A stretch of 64,000 nt of DNA from Anaerolineaceae bacterium (GTDB taxonomy: Bacteria > Chloroflexota > Anaerolineae > Aggregatilineales > Phototrophicaceae): positions 62,001 through 126,000 of the forward strand of contig JAPPOB010000010.1 of NCBI GenBank assembly GCA_028818375.1, written 5' to 3'. Shown in pieces: positions 17,497 to 25,156 of this stretch. A program made the position numbers and the translations under genes. The notes under the pieces are model-generated. The model did not search any database and had not been told where the DNA came from. It worked only from the letters and a program-made list of their open reading frames with translations. The first letter of the stretch is position 1; the number at the start of each line of letters is the position of its first letter.

Positions 17497-18311
17497 GACT
17501 CAAACACCGATCCAGCGCCGGCCAGCGCGTTCTGAAGGGGCTCGCGGACGCGACCGTCGCTGACGATGACGCGGCCCGCCCCTCCATCCAAAGCTTCTGT
17601 GGCGGCCAGCACCTTCCGTTTCATGCGGCCCCGGGCCCAGGCCAGCGCCTGCTCACGGTCGCCAGGGGAAATCACGGGCACGATACTGTCCTCGTCAGGG
17701 AAATCGCGGTAGAGGCCGCGCACGTTGCTGAGAATGACCAGGTCGTCTGCGCCCAGCGCCGAGGCGACGGCCGCGGCAGCACGGTCGCCGTCGATGTTGA
17801 GCAGGCCGTCGCTGCTGTCCGCCAGAGGCGGCAGCACGGGAATTCGGCCTGTCTCCAGAAGCGCCAGCAAGGCCTGGCCATCGACAGCGGTTATGGTCCC
17901 GCTGTAATCATCGCGAATGATGCGCACACGTCCCTCCACCTGAGCGCGCAAGGCCTGCTTGCGACGCGCCTGTAGCACGATGTTGTCGCCAGTCAGGCCG
18001 GCCGCTTCGACTCCATTGTGTCCGAGGCAGGTCAGGATCTCCCGGTTCACCGTTTCGGCTGCCTGAACGAAGAGATCGCGGGTCGGCGCATCCGTGTAGC
18101 GCGAACTGTGGCCTGAAGGGGAAGTCAGCGTGCGCAGTGGCAGCCCGGCTTCCTCACAGAGCCTGTTCGCCTCGGCGCTGGCGCCATGCACCAGGACCAG
18201 CGGGCGCCGGTCACGACGCAGGACATGGACCAGGTCCTCACAGGTAGACGACAGATCGACTCCCTCGGCGCCTCCCAGCTTGACCACCAGCAGGTTTGCC
18301 GGCACGTTCAT
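17493..18311 (-). CDS. lysZ: [LysW]-aminoadipate kinase
   Basis: Amino-acid kinase of 272 residues (carbamate kinase/NAGK fold) that phosphorylates the side-chain carboxylate of LysW-aminoadipate. The N-terminal LLVVKLGGAEGVDL and RPLVLVHGASAEANRL correspond to the phosphate-binding and substrate loops; the NAGK-type GG-x(2)-I loop is replaced by the LysZ-type H-G-A-S, as expected for a protein-bound substrate. Further on are GLTGDNIVLQA, LLNIDGDRAAAAVASALGAD and LVILSNVRGLYRDFPDE, and GRMKRKVLAATEALDGG, where NAGK has GGM-x-P-K. It lies four bases after the lysY stop. The differences from ArgB at 56513 support the LysW rather than the acetyl pathway. Confidence 0.92.
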   Translation of the reverse strand: MNVPANLLVVKLGGAEGVDLSSTCEDLVHVLRRDRRPLVLVHGASAEANRLCEEAGLPLRTLTSPSGHSSRYTDAPTRDLFVQAAETVNREILTCLGHNGVEAAGLTGDNIVLQARRKQALRAQVEGRVRIIRDDYSGTITAVDGQALLALLETGRIPVLPPLADSSDGLLNIDGDRAAAAVASALGADDLVILSNVRGLYRDFPDEDSIVPVISPGDREQALAWARGRMKRKVLAATEALDGGAGRVIVSDGRVREPLQNALAGAGSVFES

Positions 18312-18315
18312 TCCC

Positions 18316-19341
18316 TCAGGGATAGATTCCAGGAAAGGTGAGGCCAGCCGTTTCCTCCAGCCCGACCATGAGATTCATGCACTGCACCGCACTGCCGGCG
18401 GCTCCCTTGCCGAGATTATCGAGGGCGGCCATCACGACCAGGTGGCGACCGTCGCTGTCCAGTTCAAAGCCGAGATCGCAATAGTTGGTGCCGGCCACCA
18501 CGCGCGGTTCCGGCACACGATGGAGCCCGGACTTGCTGCGCACGAGTCGCAGGAATGGCTCGCCCTCGCAGGCCGCGCGATACAAGCGCCAGAGTTCCCG
18601 TTCTTCGCGCGCCTGGAGCAGATCGCAATGGGCGAGCAGATGGACGCCGCGCACCATTTCGATGGCCGTGACAGAAAAGTGCAGCGGCAGGTCGTCGCCC
18701 AGAATCAGACGTACTTCCGCCATGTGGCGATGACCTGCAGCGCTGTAGGTGCGTACGGCGCCGCTGCGCAGCGGGTGATGTGATCCCGCCGTCGCCCGAT
18801 TGCCGGCCTCAGAGGAACCCACCTTGAGCTCGATGGCAGCCCGCTCAATCCAGCCGGCCCTGACCAGCGGCATGAGCGCCAGATTGATGGCGGTGGCGTT
18901 GCAGCCCACGCCGCTGACGTAGGAAGCGCCCCGCAATTGCTCGCGCTGATACTCCGGCAGACCATAGACAAAGCGTGGCAACCAGCCCGGCGCGGCGTGC
19001 TTCTCGCCGTACCATTGTTCCTGGCTGGCGGCGTCATTGAGGCGAAAGTCCGCGGAGAGGTCAATGATGGCCGGCGCCAGCGACGCATAGCGGTCGATTT
19101 CGCGGGCGGCAGCGCCATGGGGCAGGGCGAGAAAGAGCAGGTCGCAGGGCTGCAGGGTCTCCGGCGCAATAAATTGCAGGCGGCTGTATCCTCGCAGGTT
19201 GGGGTGTACATAGTGCAGGGGACGTCTGGCCTGACTGCGACTGCTAACCTGGACAACGTCCACTTCCGGATGGCAAAGCAGGAGCCGCAACAATTCGCCG
19301 CCGGTAAAGCCGCTGCCACCGACGATGCCCACCCGTATCAT
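18316..19341 (-). CDS. lysY: [LysW]-aminoadipyl phosphate reductase
   Basis: NADPH-dependent reductase of 341 residues, homologous to ArgC, that converts LysW-aminoadipyl phosphate to the semialdehyde. The nucleotide loop is [18 protein letters not shown] at the N-terminus, the catalytic Cys is in [17 protein letters not shown], and the C-terminal [19 protein letters not shown] is the standard ArgC/LysY closing motif. The catalytic motif GCNA (LysY type) contrasts with GCYPT in the ArgC at 55501, a useful distinction between the two paralogues. The start at 19341 forms ATGA with the lysX stop; the frame continues upstream but that stretch is antisense-like and lacks homology. Confidence 0.94.
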   Translation of the reverse strand: MIRVGIVGGSGFTGGELLRLLLCHPEVDVVQVSSRSQARRPLHYVHPNLRGYSRLQFIAPETLQPCDLLFLALPHGAAAREIDRYASLAPAIIDLSADFRLNDAASQEQWYGEKHAAPGWLPRFVYGLPEYQREQLRGASYVSGVGCNATAINLALMPLVRAGWIERAAIELKVGSSEAGNRATAGSHHPLRSGAVRTYSAAGHRHMAEVRLILGDDLPLHFSVTAIEMVRGVHLLAHCDLLQAREERELWRLYRAACEGEPFLRLVRSKSGLHRVPEPRVVAGTNYCDLGFELDSDGRHLVVMAALDNLGKGAAGSAVQCMNLMVGLEETAGLTFPGIYP

Positions 19342-20216
19342 ACCGGTACGCTCGCCTGGGCCAGGACGAAGGCCGCCACTTCCGCCGGGATGTCCACACC
19401 GGTGGGCGCACTGCTGTTGCGGAACTCCATCGTGTGGTTGATCTCGTTGAGCAATAGTCGGCCATCGCCGGTTTCCAGCACGTCGATGGCCAGCAGTCCA
19501 CCACCAACCGCCGCGGCGGCGCGCTGGCACAGGTCGTCCAGCTCCGGCGTCACCGGGCAGTTGCTGGCCACGCCGCCCCGGGCCGTGTTGGTAATCCAGT
19601 GCGGGGAGGTGCGATAGATGGCGCAAACGGTGCGTTCACCGATGACGAAGGCGCGGATATCCCGGCCCGGCTTGTCCACCATCTCCTGACTGTAATAAAC
19701 GTGATGATTGTAACTGCCGAGCGTCTGACGGTGTTCAATCAGCGCCTCGGCGGCGTCCGCATCGTTGACGCGCGCCAGCAGGCGTCCCCATGAACCGGTC
19801 ACAGGTTTCAGAACGGCCGGGTAGCCCAGGGATTCGATGGCCCCGAGGGTCGTGCGCGCTTCGAAACTGAGGAGCGTGCGGGGTTGGGGCAAGCCGGCGT
19901 CCGCAAAGGCCAGGCTGCAGCGTGCCTTGTCAGCACAAATCGCCGCCGTGCGATAGCTGTTCAGGGTGCGGACTCCCCAGGAATCCAGCACGGCCAGGGT
20001 GAACAGCCCGCGGGAGGTGCTGACACAGCGTTCCAGAACCAGATCATAGTCCTGCCAGGCGCGCCCGGCGGACGAGAGTTGTTCCGGCCCTGCGCTCAAA
20101 TCAAAGAGCAGGTCGCGGTCAGGGAGAACATCAAGGTCCACGCCCTGGTCGCGCAAGGCAGTCAACAACAACTTTTCCTCGGCGCGGACGTGGGTGATGA
20201 GCACCCCGATGTGCAT
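19338..20216 (-). CDS. lysX: LysW-alpha-aminoadipate ligase (RimK-type ATP-grasp)
   Basis: ATP-grasp ligase of 292 residues that joins the alpha-amino group of aminoadipate (or glutamate in ArgX) to the C-terminal glutamate side chain of LysW. Seen: N-terminal [52 protein letters not shown] (ATP-binding), and the C-terminal metal and substrate region [19 protein letters not shown]. The NHTMEF block matches my recollection of the lysine-specific Thermus enzyme rather than glutamate-type ArgX, a memory-based inference that needs an alignment. The start is ATG 20216, one base after the lysW stop, and its own stop overlaps lysY. Confidence 0.94.
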   Translation of the reverse strand: MHIGVLITHVRAEEKLLLTALRDQGVDLDVLPDRDLLFDLSAGPEQLSSAGRAWQDYDLVLERCVSTSRGLFTLAVLDSWGVRTLNSYRTAAICADKARCSLAFADAGLPQPRTLLSFEARTTLGAIESLGYPAVLKPVTGSWGRLLARVNDADAAEALIEHRQTLGSYNHHVYYSQEMVDKPGRDIRAFVIGERTVCAIYRTSPHWITNTARGGVASNCPVTPELDDLCQRAAAAVGGGLLAIDVLETGDGRLLLNEINHTMEFRNSSAPTGVDIPAEVAAFVLAQASVPV

Positions 20217-20217
20217 G

Positions 20218-20388
20218 CTATTCGCCCCAGTCCTCTTCGACTTCCGGCGCCAGTTCCAGTTGCACCGGGTCCAGGGCGATGACTTCAAGCTCTGAACCGC
20301 AGTCGAGGCAGGCAATGAGCTCGTTTTCCATGACGTCCGCGGGGATTTCCAAAGCAGCGTCGCATTCGGGACAGACCGTGCCGGACAT
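20218..20388 (-). CDS. lysW: LysW amino-group carrier protein
   Basis: Acidic carrier protein of 56 residues. Zinc-ribbon cysteines are in CPEC (residues 6-9) and CLDC (27-30), and the C-terminal tail ends in EVEEDWGE, the LysW signature whose terminal Glu carries the growing amino acid as an isopeptide. The start at 20388 is set by AAGGAGATAC, an almost perfect ribosome binding site, seven bases upstream. It is the first gene of the lysWXYZJK operon. The stretch upstream (20389-20655) contains the attenuator-like leader described separately. Confidence 0.97.
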   Translation of the reverse strand: MSGTVCPECDAALEIPADVMENELIACLDCGSELEVIALDPVQLELAPEVEEDWGE

Positions 20389-20408
20389 GTGTATCTCCTT
20401 CATTCCAG

Positions 20409-20444
20409 GTTGCCGGTGTTCAGACCAAAGGTCAGACGGGCAAC
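20409..20444 (-). promoter_or_regulatory. Stem-loop between leader terminator and lysW ribosome binding site
   Basis: On the minus transcript GTTGCC (20444-20439) pairs with GGCAAC (20414-20409), enclosing a smaller GACC/GGTC hairpin. It begins immediately after the U-tract of the leader terminator and ends about 10 bases before AAGGAG of lysW. It may protect the 5' end of the read-through message; role inferred. Confidence 0.5.
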
Positions 20445-20473
20445 AAAAAACCTGCTCCGCTGTTTCGGGCAGG
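20445..20473 (-). terminator. Rho-independent terminator in the lysW leader
   Basis: Minus-strand stem CCTGCCCG (20473-20466) with CGG plus GCAGG (20459-20457 and 20455-20451), one bulged A, loop AAACAG, followed directly by six T (20450-20445). This is a canonical GC-rich hairpin plus U-tract. It lies 57 bases before the lysW start and 43 bases after the stop of a small ORF, not after any longer gene of the operon. Its 5' arm overlaps the 3' arm of the alternative stem at 20460-20513. Confidence 0.75.
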
Positions 20474-20513
20474 TCTGCTCGTTCCACGAGCCATGGCAAA
20501 GCACCCGAAACAG
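20460..20513 (-). promoter_or_regulatory. Putative antiterminator stem in the lysW leader
   Basis: CTGTTTCGGG (20513-20504) and CCCGAAACAG (20469-20460) form a perfect 10-bp stem on the minus transcript. The 34-base interior carries its own 6-bp hairpin GCTCGT/ACGAGC with a three-base loop (20491-20477). The 3' arm uses the bases that make the 5' arm and loop of the terminator, so the two folds exclude each other. The 5' arm starts three bases after the stop codon of the lysine-rich leader ORF. Confidence 0.7.
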
Positions 20514-20515
20514 GA

Positions 20516-20560
20516 TCAGGACGCAGGCTTCTTCACCCTGGCACCGCTGAAAGTTGCCAT
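20516..20560 (-). CDS. Putative lysine-codon leader peptide of the lysW operon
   Basis: ORF of 14 codons reading MATFSGARVKKPAS, too short for ordinary gene finding. Two adjacent lysine codons (AAG AAG, 20533-20528) sit three codons before the last sense codon. GAGAG lies nine bases upstream of ATG as a weak ribosome binding site. A ribosome stalled on the Lys codons would leave the 5' arm of the 10-bp stem (20513-20504) free; one reaching the stop codon would cover it and let the terminator at 20445-20473 form. This is the geometry of his/trp/thr-type attenuators. Translation is inferred from sequence only. Confidence 0.6.
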   Translation of the reverse strand: MATFSGARVKKPAS

Positions 20561-20621
20561 CTCACATGGCTCTCACGCACATTGCCGCGGCATCGTAAAC
20601 GCTGGAGCCCGCCCACGCCAT

Positions 20622-20650
20622 AGAATATATGCACAGATGAATTTATACAA
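20622..20650 (-). promoter_or_regulatory. Candidate promoter of the lysW leader
   Basis: Minus-strand TTGTAT (20650-20645), 17-base spacer, TATTCT (20627-20622); an alternative -10 TATATT (20629-20624) has a 15-base spacer. It sits just after the stop of the fructosamine-kinase gene and would give a leader of about 225 bases including the small ORF and terminator. Confidence 0.5.
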
Positions 20651-20655
20651 TCTGT

Positions 20656-21534
20656 CTAATAGCCGAAGCGATCAAGTGTGCGCGCCACCTCCTCAGGGTA
20701 ATGGCGGCCGAAAACGCGGGCGTGTACCAGCAATGGATAGAGATTGTAGATGTGTCGTCGCTCTTCGAAGAAGCCGGGAGCAATTGGCCGCAGTTCATGA
20801 TACCTGCGGTAGAAGGAGTCGCCAAAGGTGCGGTCCCGCGAACCAAACAGGGTGGTGTAGGCCAGTTCAATCTCTTCGTGAGCGTAGTAAATCGCCGGGT
20901 CAAGGAAGGCGGTGATGCGACCCTCGCTGGCCAGAAGATTGGTCGCCCAGACGTCGCCGTGGACAAGAACGGGTTGCCGCGCTTCGTCCAGCCAACGCTC
21001 CAGGTGGCTGGCAAGGGTTTCAATACGTACACAAAGGGAGGTGGTAATGGCCCTGGCCTGCAGTGCCTCATGCGCCATGTAGAGCAATCGCTGCTCGCGA
21101 AAAAAGTCGACCCATGACGAGGAAGGTGGATTGGGTTGGTGCAGGGGGCCGATGAGCGTGTCCTCTGTATGGCCGAAATGCGTCCAGGTCACGCTGTGCA
21201 GGGCTGCCAGCAATTCGGCCGCATGTTCCTGGGCCCGTTCGTCCAGGTCGCTGCTGCCCTTTACATGGCCAAGCACGAGCAGGTCGGGCTCGCTGTGAAT
21301 CAGGGGCGGCAGGGGAAGGCTACTGACCTGGGCCAGATGGCGGAGCATGTCCCCTTCGATATCCAGGCGGCTTTCTGTATCGCCGGCCTTGACCACCAGG
21401 TTCCGACCTTCGGCAAGGGTCACCTTGTATACGGCAGCGATCATGCCTCCAGTCAATGGCTCGATTGACTGCGGCTGGAACCCGGGAAACTGCGACAGAC
21501 GCGCCAGGACGTCCCCTGCAGTCGGAGATTGCAT
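20656..21534 (-). CDS. Fructosamine/ketosamine-3-kinase family protein
   Basis: Aminoglycoside-phosphotransferase-fold kinase of 292 residues of the fructosamine kinase family, which phosphorylates Amadori products such as fructose-lysine so that they break down and free the amine. Key motifs: LTGGMIAAVYKVTL (nucleotide loop), VVKAG (lysine), the catalytic VHGDVWATNLL and the metal motif FLDPAIYYAHEEIELAYTTLFG, nearly identical in pattern to the family (HGDLW..N; DPA-Y-G-E-D-A-LFG). The start at 21534 (ATG) lies five bases after the permease stop; a TTG 18 codons upstream would overlap the permease. Position downstream of a peptide transporter suggests glycated peptide or amino-acid salvage, which is inference. 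Confidence 0.88.
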   Translation of the reverse strand: MQSPTAGDVLARLSQFPGFQPQSIEPLTGGMIAAVYKVTLAEGRNLVVKAGDTESRLDIEGDMLRHLAQVSSLPLPPLIHSEPDLLVLGHVKGSSDLDERAQEHAAELLAALHSVTWTHFGHTEDTLIGPLHQPNPPSSSWVDFFREQRLLYMAHEALQARAITTSLCVRIETLASHLERWLDEARQPVLVHGDVWATNLLASEGRITAFLDPAIYYAHEEIELAYTTLFGSRDRTFGDSFYRRYHELRPIAPGFFEERRHIYNLYPLLVHARVFGRHYPEEVARTLDRFGY

Positions 21535-21538
21535 GGGG

Positions 21539-22426
21539 TTAGTCGCGGCGCAGACGAGGGTCGAATATGTCGCGAATGCCGTCGCCAATGAAATTGAAGG
21601 CCATGACCAGGCTGGCGATTGCCATGCCGGGAAAGAGCCACATCCACCATTGACTGAAATTGTCCAGTCCGGCGTTGACCATGCTGCCCCATTCGGGCGA
21701 GGTTGGTGGAGGTCCCAGCCCGAGAAAACTCAGACCGGCGAAAGTCAGGATGGCGTTGCCGATGTCCAGGGTCATGAGCACGATGGCAGGGGCGATGGCG
21801 TTGGGCAGGATGGTGCGAAACAGAATCCAGGCGCCGGTGGCGCCGGCGCAATGGGCGGCATCGACGTATTCGTTGTGCTTGATTTCCAGCACGATGCCAC
21901 GGATCAGCCTCGCGTAGCTGGGCCACCACACGATGATCAGCGCGATGATGGCGTTGCGGATGTCGCGCCCCAGGGCGGCCGTGATGGCCATGGCGAGGAT
22001 GATGGTGGGGAAGGCCATGAACAACTCGGTGATGCGCATCAGCAGTTCATCCCAGAGGCCGCCCAGCCAGCCGGCCAGGGCTCCCATCAGCACGCCGATG
22101 GTGCTGCCAAGAAGTATGACGGCCAGGCCGGCCGGTATGGTGATGCGGGCCCCGTAAAGTACGCGGGTCTGAATGTCGCGCCCCAGGGCATCCGCGCCCC
22201 AGATGTGTCCGTTCTCGCCCGGCTCATCCAGGCGATGAGAGACATCCTGGGACAAGGGGTCATGGGTAGCGAAGTTGGGTGCGAGCAAGGCAACCAGCAC
22301 CCATCCAGCGACGACCAAAATGCCCACCAGCACCAGGGGGTGATTGCGCAGGTGATAGCGCAGTTGCGCGAAGCGCTCAGGCGACCCGGATACGTGGGTC
22401 GAGAAAGTAGTAGAGGATGTCGACAA
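21539..22426 (-). CDS. Peptide/nickel-type ABC transporter permease (DppC-like)
   Basis: Integral membrane permease of 295 residues. It has the DppC/OppC N-terminal pattern (LVLVGILVVAGWVLVALLAP after a short cytoplasmic tail), the extracytoplasmic HRLDEPGENGHIWGADALGRDI, which is nearly diagnostic for the family, and the cytoplasmic EAA loop (HCAGATGAWILFRTILPNAI). About six hydrophobic helices. The TTG start at 22426 overlaps the end of the DppB gene by 50 bases; no better ribosome binding site was found and the true start may lie a few codons downstream. It partners with DppB and the binding protein; no ATPase genes lie nearby. Confidence 0.9.
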   Translation of the reverse strand: MSTSSTTFSTHVSGSPERFAQLRYHLRNHPLVLVGILVVAGWVLVALLAPNFATHDPLSQDVSHRLDEPGENGHIWGADALGRDIQTRVLYGARITIPAGLAVILLGSTIGVLMGALAGWLGGLWDELLMRITELFMAFPTIILAMAITAALGRDIRNAIIALIIVWWPSYARLIRGIVLEIKHNEYVDAAHCAGATGAWILFRTILPNAIAPAIVLMTLDIGNAILTFAGLSFLGLGPPPTSPEWGSMVNAGLDNFSQWWMWLFPGMAIASLVMAFNFIGDGIRDIFDPRLRRD

Positions 22427-23396
22427 GGAAATTCACCATGACGTATATGGAGGCGATCAGGATGCTAACGCCCATGATAGCGGGGAAATCCTGGGACGTT
22501 GCAGCGCGAAAAGCATAACGACCGATACCAGGCCAGGCAAAAATTGATTCGATCAGGACCGCCCCTGTCATGAGATTTGCGGTGGAGAGGCCTATGACGG
22601 TGACGATCGGAATCATCGCGTTGGACAGGGCGTGGCGGATCACAACGCGCCGTTCCCGCAGTCCGTGTGAGCGGGCTGTGCGAATGTAGTCCATGCCCAG
22701 CACTTCAAGCATGGAGGAACGGGTGATTCGCGCGATTATGCCTGCGACGAAGCTGCCCAGCACAAATGCTGGCAGGATGATGTGAGAAAAGGCGTTGGCA
22801 AACTTGTCCCACTGTCCGGCAATCGCCGCGTCCACCATGAAAAGGCCAGTGACTGCCGGCGGATCGCGGATAATGAAATCCAGCCTGCCGGGTCCGGCCA
22901 CAATGCCCCACTGAACGTGCAGCACGTTGAGCCCTATCAATGCCAGCACGAAGATGGGAAAGCTGACTCCAATGACTACGTAGCCGCGTGTCAGGTAGTC
23001 TGCAATGCTGTTGCGCCAGACGGCGGAGACGATTCCCGTGCCTATGCCCAGGGCCATGCCGATCAGAATCGCGAAACCGGCGAGTTCCACGGTGGCAGGC
23101 AAAAACTGACGGATATCTTCCAGCACCGGTTTGCTGGTCTTGATTGACACGCCCAGGTCCCCGCGAAGGAGGTTGCCAAGATAGGTCAGGTACTGCTCAT
23201 GAGGAGGTTTGTCCAGCCCCCACTTGGCGCGAAATGCGGCGATGATCTCTTCGTTGTCAAATGCGTTTTGGGGAATGTTGGCAGAGACGGGGTCCGAGGG
23301 AACCGCGTTGGCGATGATGAAAGAAAAGAGTGTGATTCCGATGAGCAGCGGGATGGTCAGGAGCAGGCGGCGCAGGAAGAATACCTGAAGCGGCAT
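22377..23396 (-). CDS. Peptide/nickel-type ABC transporter permease (DppB-like)
   Basis: Permease of 339 residues, the first membrane subunit of a family 5 (Dpp/Opp/Nik) importer. It begins with the usual MPLQVFFLRRLLLTIPLLIG, followed by the periplasmic loop with LGLDKPPHEQY-like sequence (WGLDKPPHEQYLTYLGNLLR) and GDLGVSIKT, and has the cytoplasmic EAA loop YIRTARSHGLRERRVVIRHAL and the C-terminal IESIFAWPGIGRYAF, all standard. Six hydrophobic helices are evident. A strong inverted repeat separates it from the binding-protein gene upstream. Confidence 0.93.
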   Translation of the reverse strand: MPLQVFFLRRLLLTIPLLIGITLFSFIIANAVPSDPVSANIPQNAFDNEEIIAAFRAKWGLDKPPHEQYLTYLGNLLRGDLGVSIKTSKPVLEDIRQFLPATVELAGFAILIGMALGIGTGIVSAVWRNSIADYLTRGYVVIGVSFPIFVLALIGLNVLHVQWGIVAGPGRLDFIIRDPPAVTGLFMVDAAIAGQWDKFANAFSHIILPAFVLGSFVAGIIARITRSSMLEVLGMDYIRTARSHGLRERRVVIRHALSNAMIPIVTVIGLSTANLMTGAVLIESIFAWPGIGRYAFRAATSQDFPAIMGVSILIASIYVMVNFLVDILYYFLDPRIRVA

Positions 23397-23422
23397 GGAG
23401 TCCCCTGGAGCTGCTTAAGGGT

Positions 23423-23449
23423 GATGGCGGGGCCTCAGGCCCCGCCATC
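23423..23449 (-). repeat. Strong intercistronic hairpin between binding-protein and permease genes
   Basis: GATGGCGGGGCC and its exact complement flank a short centre (TCA), giving a hairpin of about 11-12 bp, almost all G and C. It lies between the binding-protein stop (23470) and the DppB start (23396). No T-run follows, so it is not a simple terminator. In many ABC operons such hairpins protect the upstream binding-protein message and cause partial drop-off, giving more binding protein than permease; that role is inference here. Confidence 0.7.
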
Positions 23450-23469
23450 CAATCTTGCAGCGAGCAAAA

Positions 23470-25050
23470 TTACATCTCGTCGCGGCTGATTAGGGCGACA
23501 TCCATCACCCATTGCGGGTGCCAGTTGTAGCCATTGATACCAGAACGAAGAGCCGTTTGCGTGGGCGGATACAGGAAGGGCGCGAAGTTGCCGCTTTCCT
23601 GCAACCAGAGCTGGATCTGTTCGAAAAGCTCGGCTCGACGCACAGGATCGGATTCCTTCTTTACGGCGTCACGCAGTTCAAGGATTTCCGCCGGCGCCCG
23701 CTCCTCGGTGAAACGCAGACGCTCGGTGGCCACCTTGCCGCCAGGCACGAAAGCCAACACGTCAACCGGGTCGTTGATGTCCGGGCCCCAGAGCCAGTAG
23801 CCAAAGCCGGCATTGCCGAGGCGATATTCCTCCAGAGCGACACCGAATTCACCGGGCGCCAGATTCACGTTGATGCCTGCCTCGGCCAGGTCCGCCTGAA
23901 TCTTTTGCGCGTTGATGTTCATGTCGACGCCGAAGGCATTCCAGTCCGGATACTTGAGGTCGATGTCGAAGCCATCGGGATATCCTGCTTCGGCCAGCAG
24001 GGCCCTGGAGCGATCGAGATCCCGACTCAGGGCACGGTCGGCCTGAAAGGCGCCGGCGAGGAAGATATTCATGACTGTGCCGGGAGTAGTGCTACCCGGC
24101 CACAACTCAAGAAAACCCTCGTAGTCGATCGCCAGGCGAACGGCCAGCCAGACCTTGGGATCTGAAACCGGTCCGCCGATTTCCGGATCGGCGTTCATGA
24201 TCAGGAAGTGGTTCCACTGGCCGGGGCCGCTCCAGATGTTGATGTCCGCATTGCCCTCGAGTTCGACGATCTGGTCGGGCGTAAGGTCAGTGGCGATGTC
24301 GATCTGACCCGATTCGAGGGCTGCCTTCTGGGTGGCCGCCTCGGGGATGTTGACGATCAGGATGCGGTCAAAGTAAGGCGCTTCACCGACGAAGTGCGGG
24401 TTGCGCACCAGCACGGTCTCGTCCTGAGGGGCCCAGCTTTCCAGCTGGTAGGGGCCGGTTCCGGCCGAATTCTGGTTCAGATATTCGGCGGCGCCATCCA
24501 TTTCGGCCGCGTCCATACTGTCCGTGCCACCATTGGCGCGCACGACGTCGGCATTGGTAATCGAGAAGGCCGTGTTTGCCAGCTCCGTGACGAAGGTGGG
24601 GCGAACGCTCGACAAGGTGACGGTCACCGTGCCGTCCTCATTGGCGACTGCTGAATCAATGTTGTCAGCCAGGAAGGAGGGGTTGCCGTTTACGTATTTG
24701 AGGCGGAGGAGGGAGAAAGCCACATCTTCGGCCGTGACACTGTCGCCGTTGTTGAAACGCGGTGTGTCATCAAGCGTGAAGTTGTAGGACAGACCATCGT
24801 CCGAAACGCTCCAGGAGGTGGCGAGCGAAGGCAGAATCTCGCTGGCGTCCTCGTCCGGGAAGGTGACCAGGGTGTCGTAGGTGGCCCGGCGCACCATGCT
24901 GGTCGTGCCGGTGAATCCGTTGGCCGGGTCATAGAAATCCGTCTGCTCGGTATGCCCGATGACCAGGACCGTTTCGTCCTGGGCGGCAGCACCGAAGCCG
25001 GCAAGCAAAACGACTGCCACTGCGAGTACGAACAACACTGATTTACGCAT
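23470..25050 (-). CDS. Family 5 extracellular solute-binding protein (DppA/OppA-like)
   Basis: Exported binding protein of 526 residues. The N-terminus MRKSVLFVLAVAVVLLAGFG followed by AAAQD is a type I signal peptide with likely cleavage after AAA; there is no lipobox Cys. The mature part begins VLVIGHTEQTDFYDPANGF, the SBP_bac_5 start, and continues with TLVTFPDEDASEILPSLATS and the standard RFNNGDSVTAEDVAFSL. It captures oligopeptides or similar ligands for the DppB and DppC permeases. Length is typical. It is the first gene of a minus operon with a near-consensus promoter at 25095-25123. Confidence 0.93.
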   Translation of the reverse strand: MRKSVLFVLAVAVVLLAGFGAAAQDETVLVIGHTEQTDFYDPANGFTGTTSMVRRATYDTLVTFPDEDASEILPSLATSWSVSDDGLSYNFTLDDTPRFNNGDSVTAEDVAFSLLRLKYVNGNPSFLADNIDSAVANEDGTVTVTLSSVRPTFVTELANTAFSITNADVVRANGGTDSMDAAEMDGAAEYLNQNSAGTGPYQLESWAPQDETVLVRNPHFVGEAPYFDRILIVNIPEAATQKAALESGQIDIATDLTPDQIVELEGNADINIWSGPGQWNHFLIMNADPEIGGPVSDPKVWLAVRLAIDYEGFLELWPGSTTPGTVMNIFLAGAFQADRALSRDLDRSRALLAEAGYPDGFDIDLKYPDWNAFGVDMNINAQKIQADLAEAGINVNLAPGEFGVALEEYRLGNAGFGYWLWGPDINDPVDVLAFVPGGKVATERLRFTEERAPAEILELRDAVKKESDPVRRAELFEQIQLWLQESGNFAPFLYPPTQTALRSGINGYNWHPQWVMDVALISRDEM

Positions 25051-25094
25051 GTATCTGTTCTCCTGAATTTGCCCTTTTGCCGGTTGCCTGCCAC

Positions 25095-25123
25095 AGTATA
25101 GCCAGCGGCCAAAAGAGCGTCAA
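25095..25123 (-). promoter_or_regulatory. Near-consensus promoter of the peptide ABC operon
   Basis: Minus-strand TTGACG (25123-25118), 17-base spacer, TATACT (25100-25095). The predicted start near 25088 leaves a leader of about 38 bases before the binding-protein ATG at 25050. Confidence 0.75.
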
Positions 25124-25156
25124 ATGCCGCCTGGCGCCCATGCAGGAGGACAAACG

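Noticed and set aside
20389..20655. L-box lysine riboswitch or T-box in the lysW leader
   Set aside because: I could not find the L-box core or the T-box consensus; the short ORF plus alternative stems explains the leader better.
20493..20915. 140-codon plus-strand frame over the lysW leader
   Set aside because: It covers the leader and the end of the fructosamine-kinase gene on the opposite strand, has no ribosome binding site and no family match.
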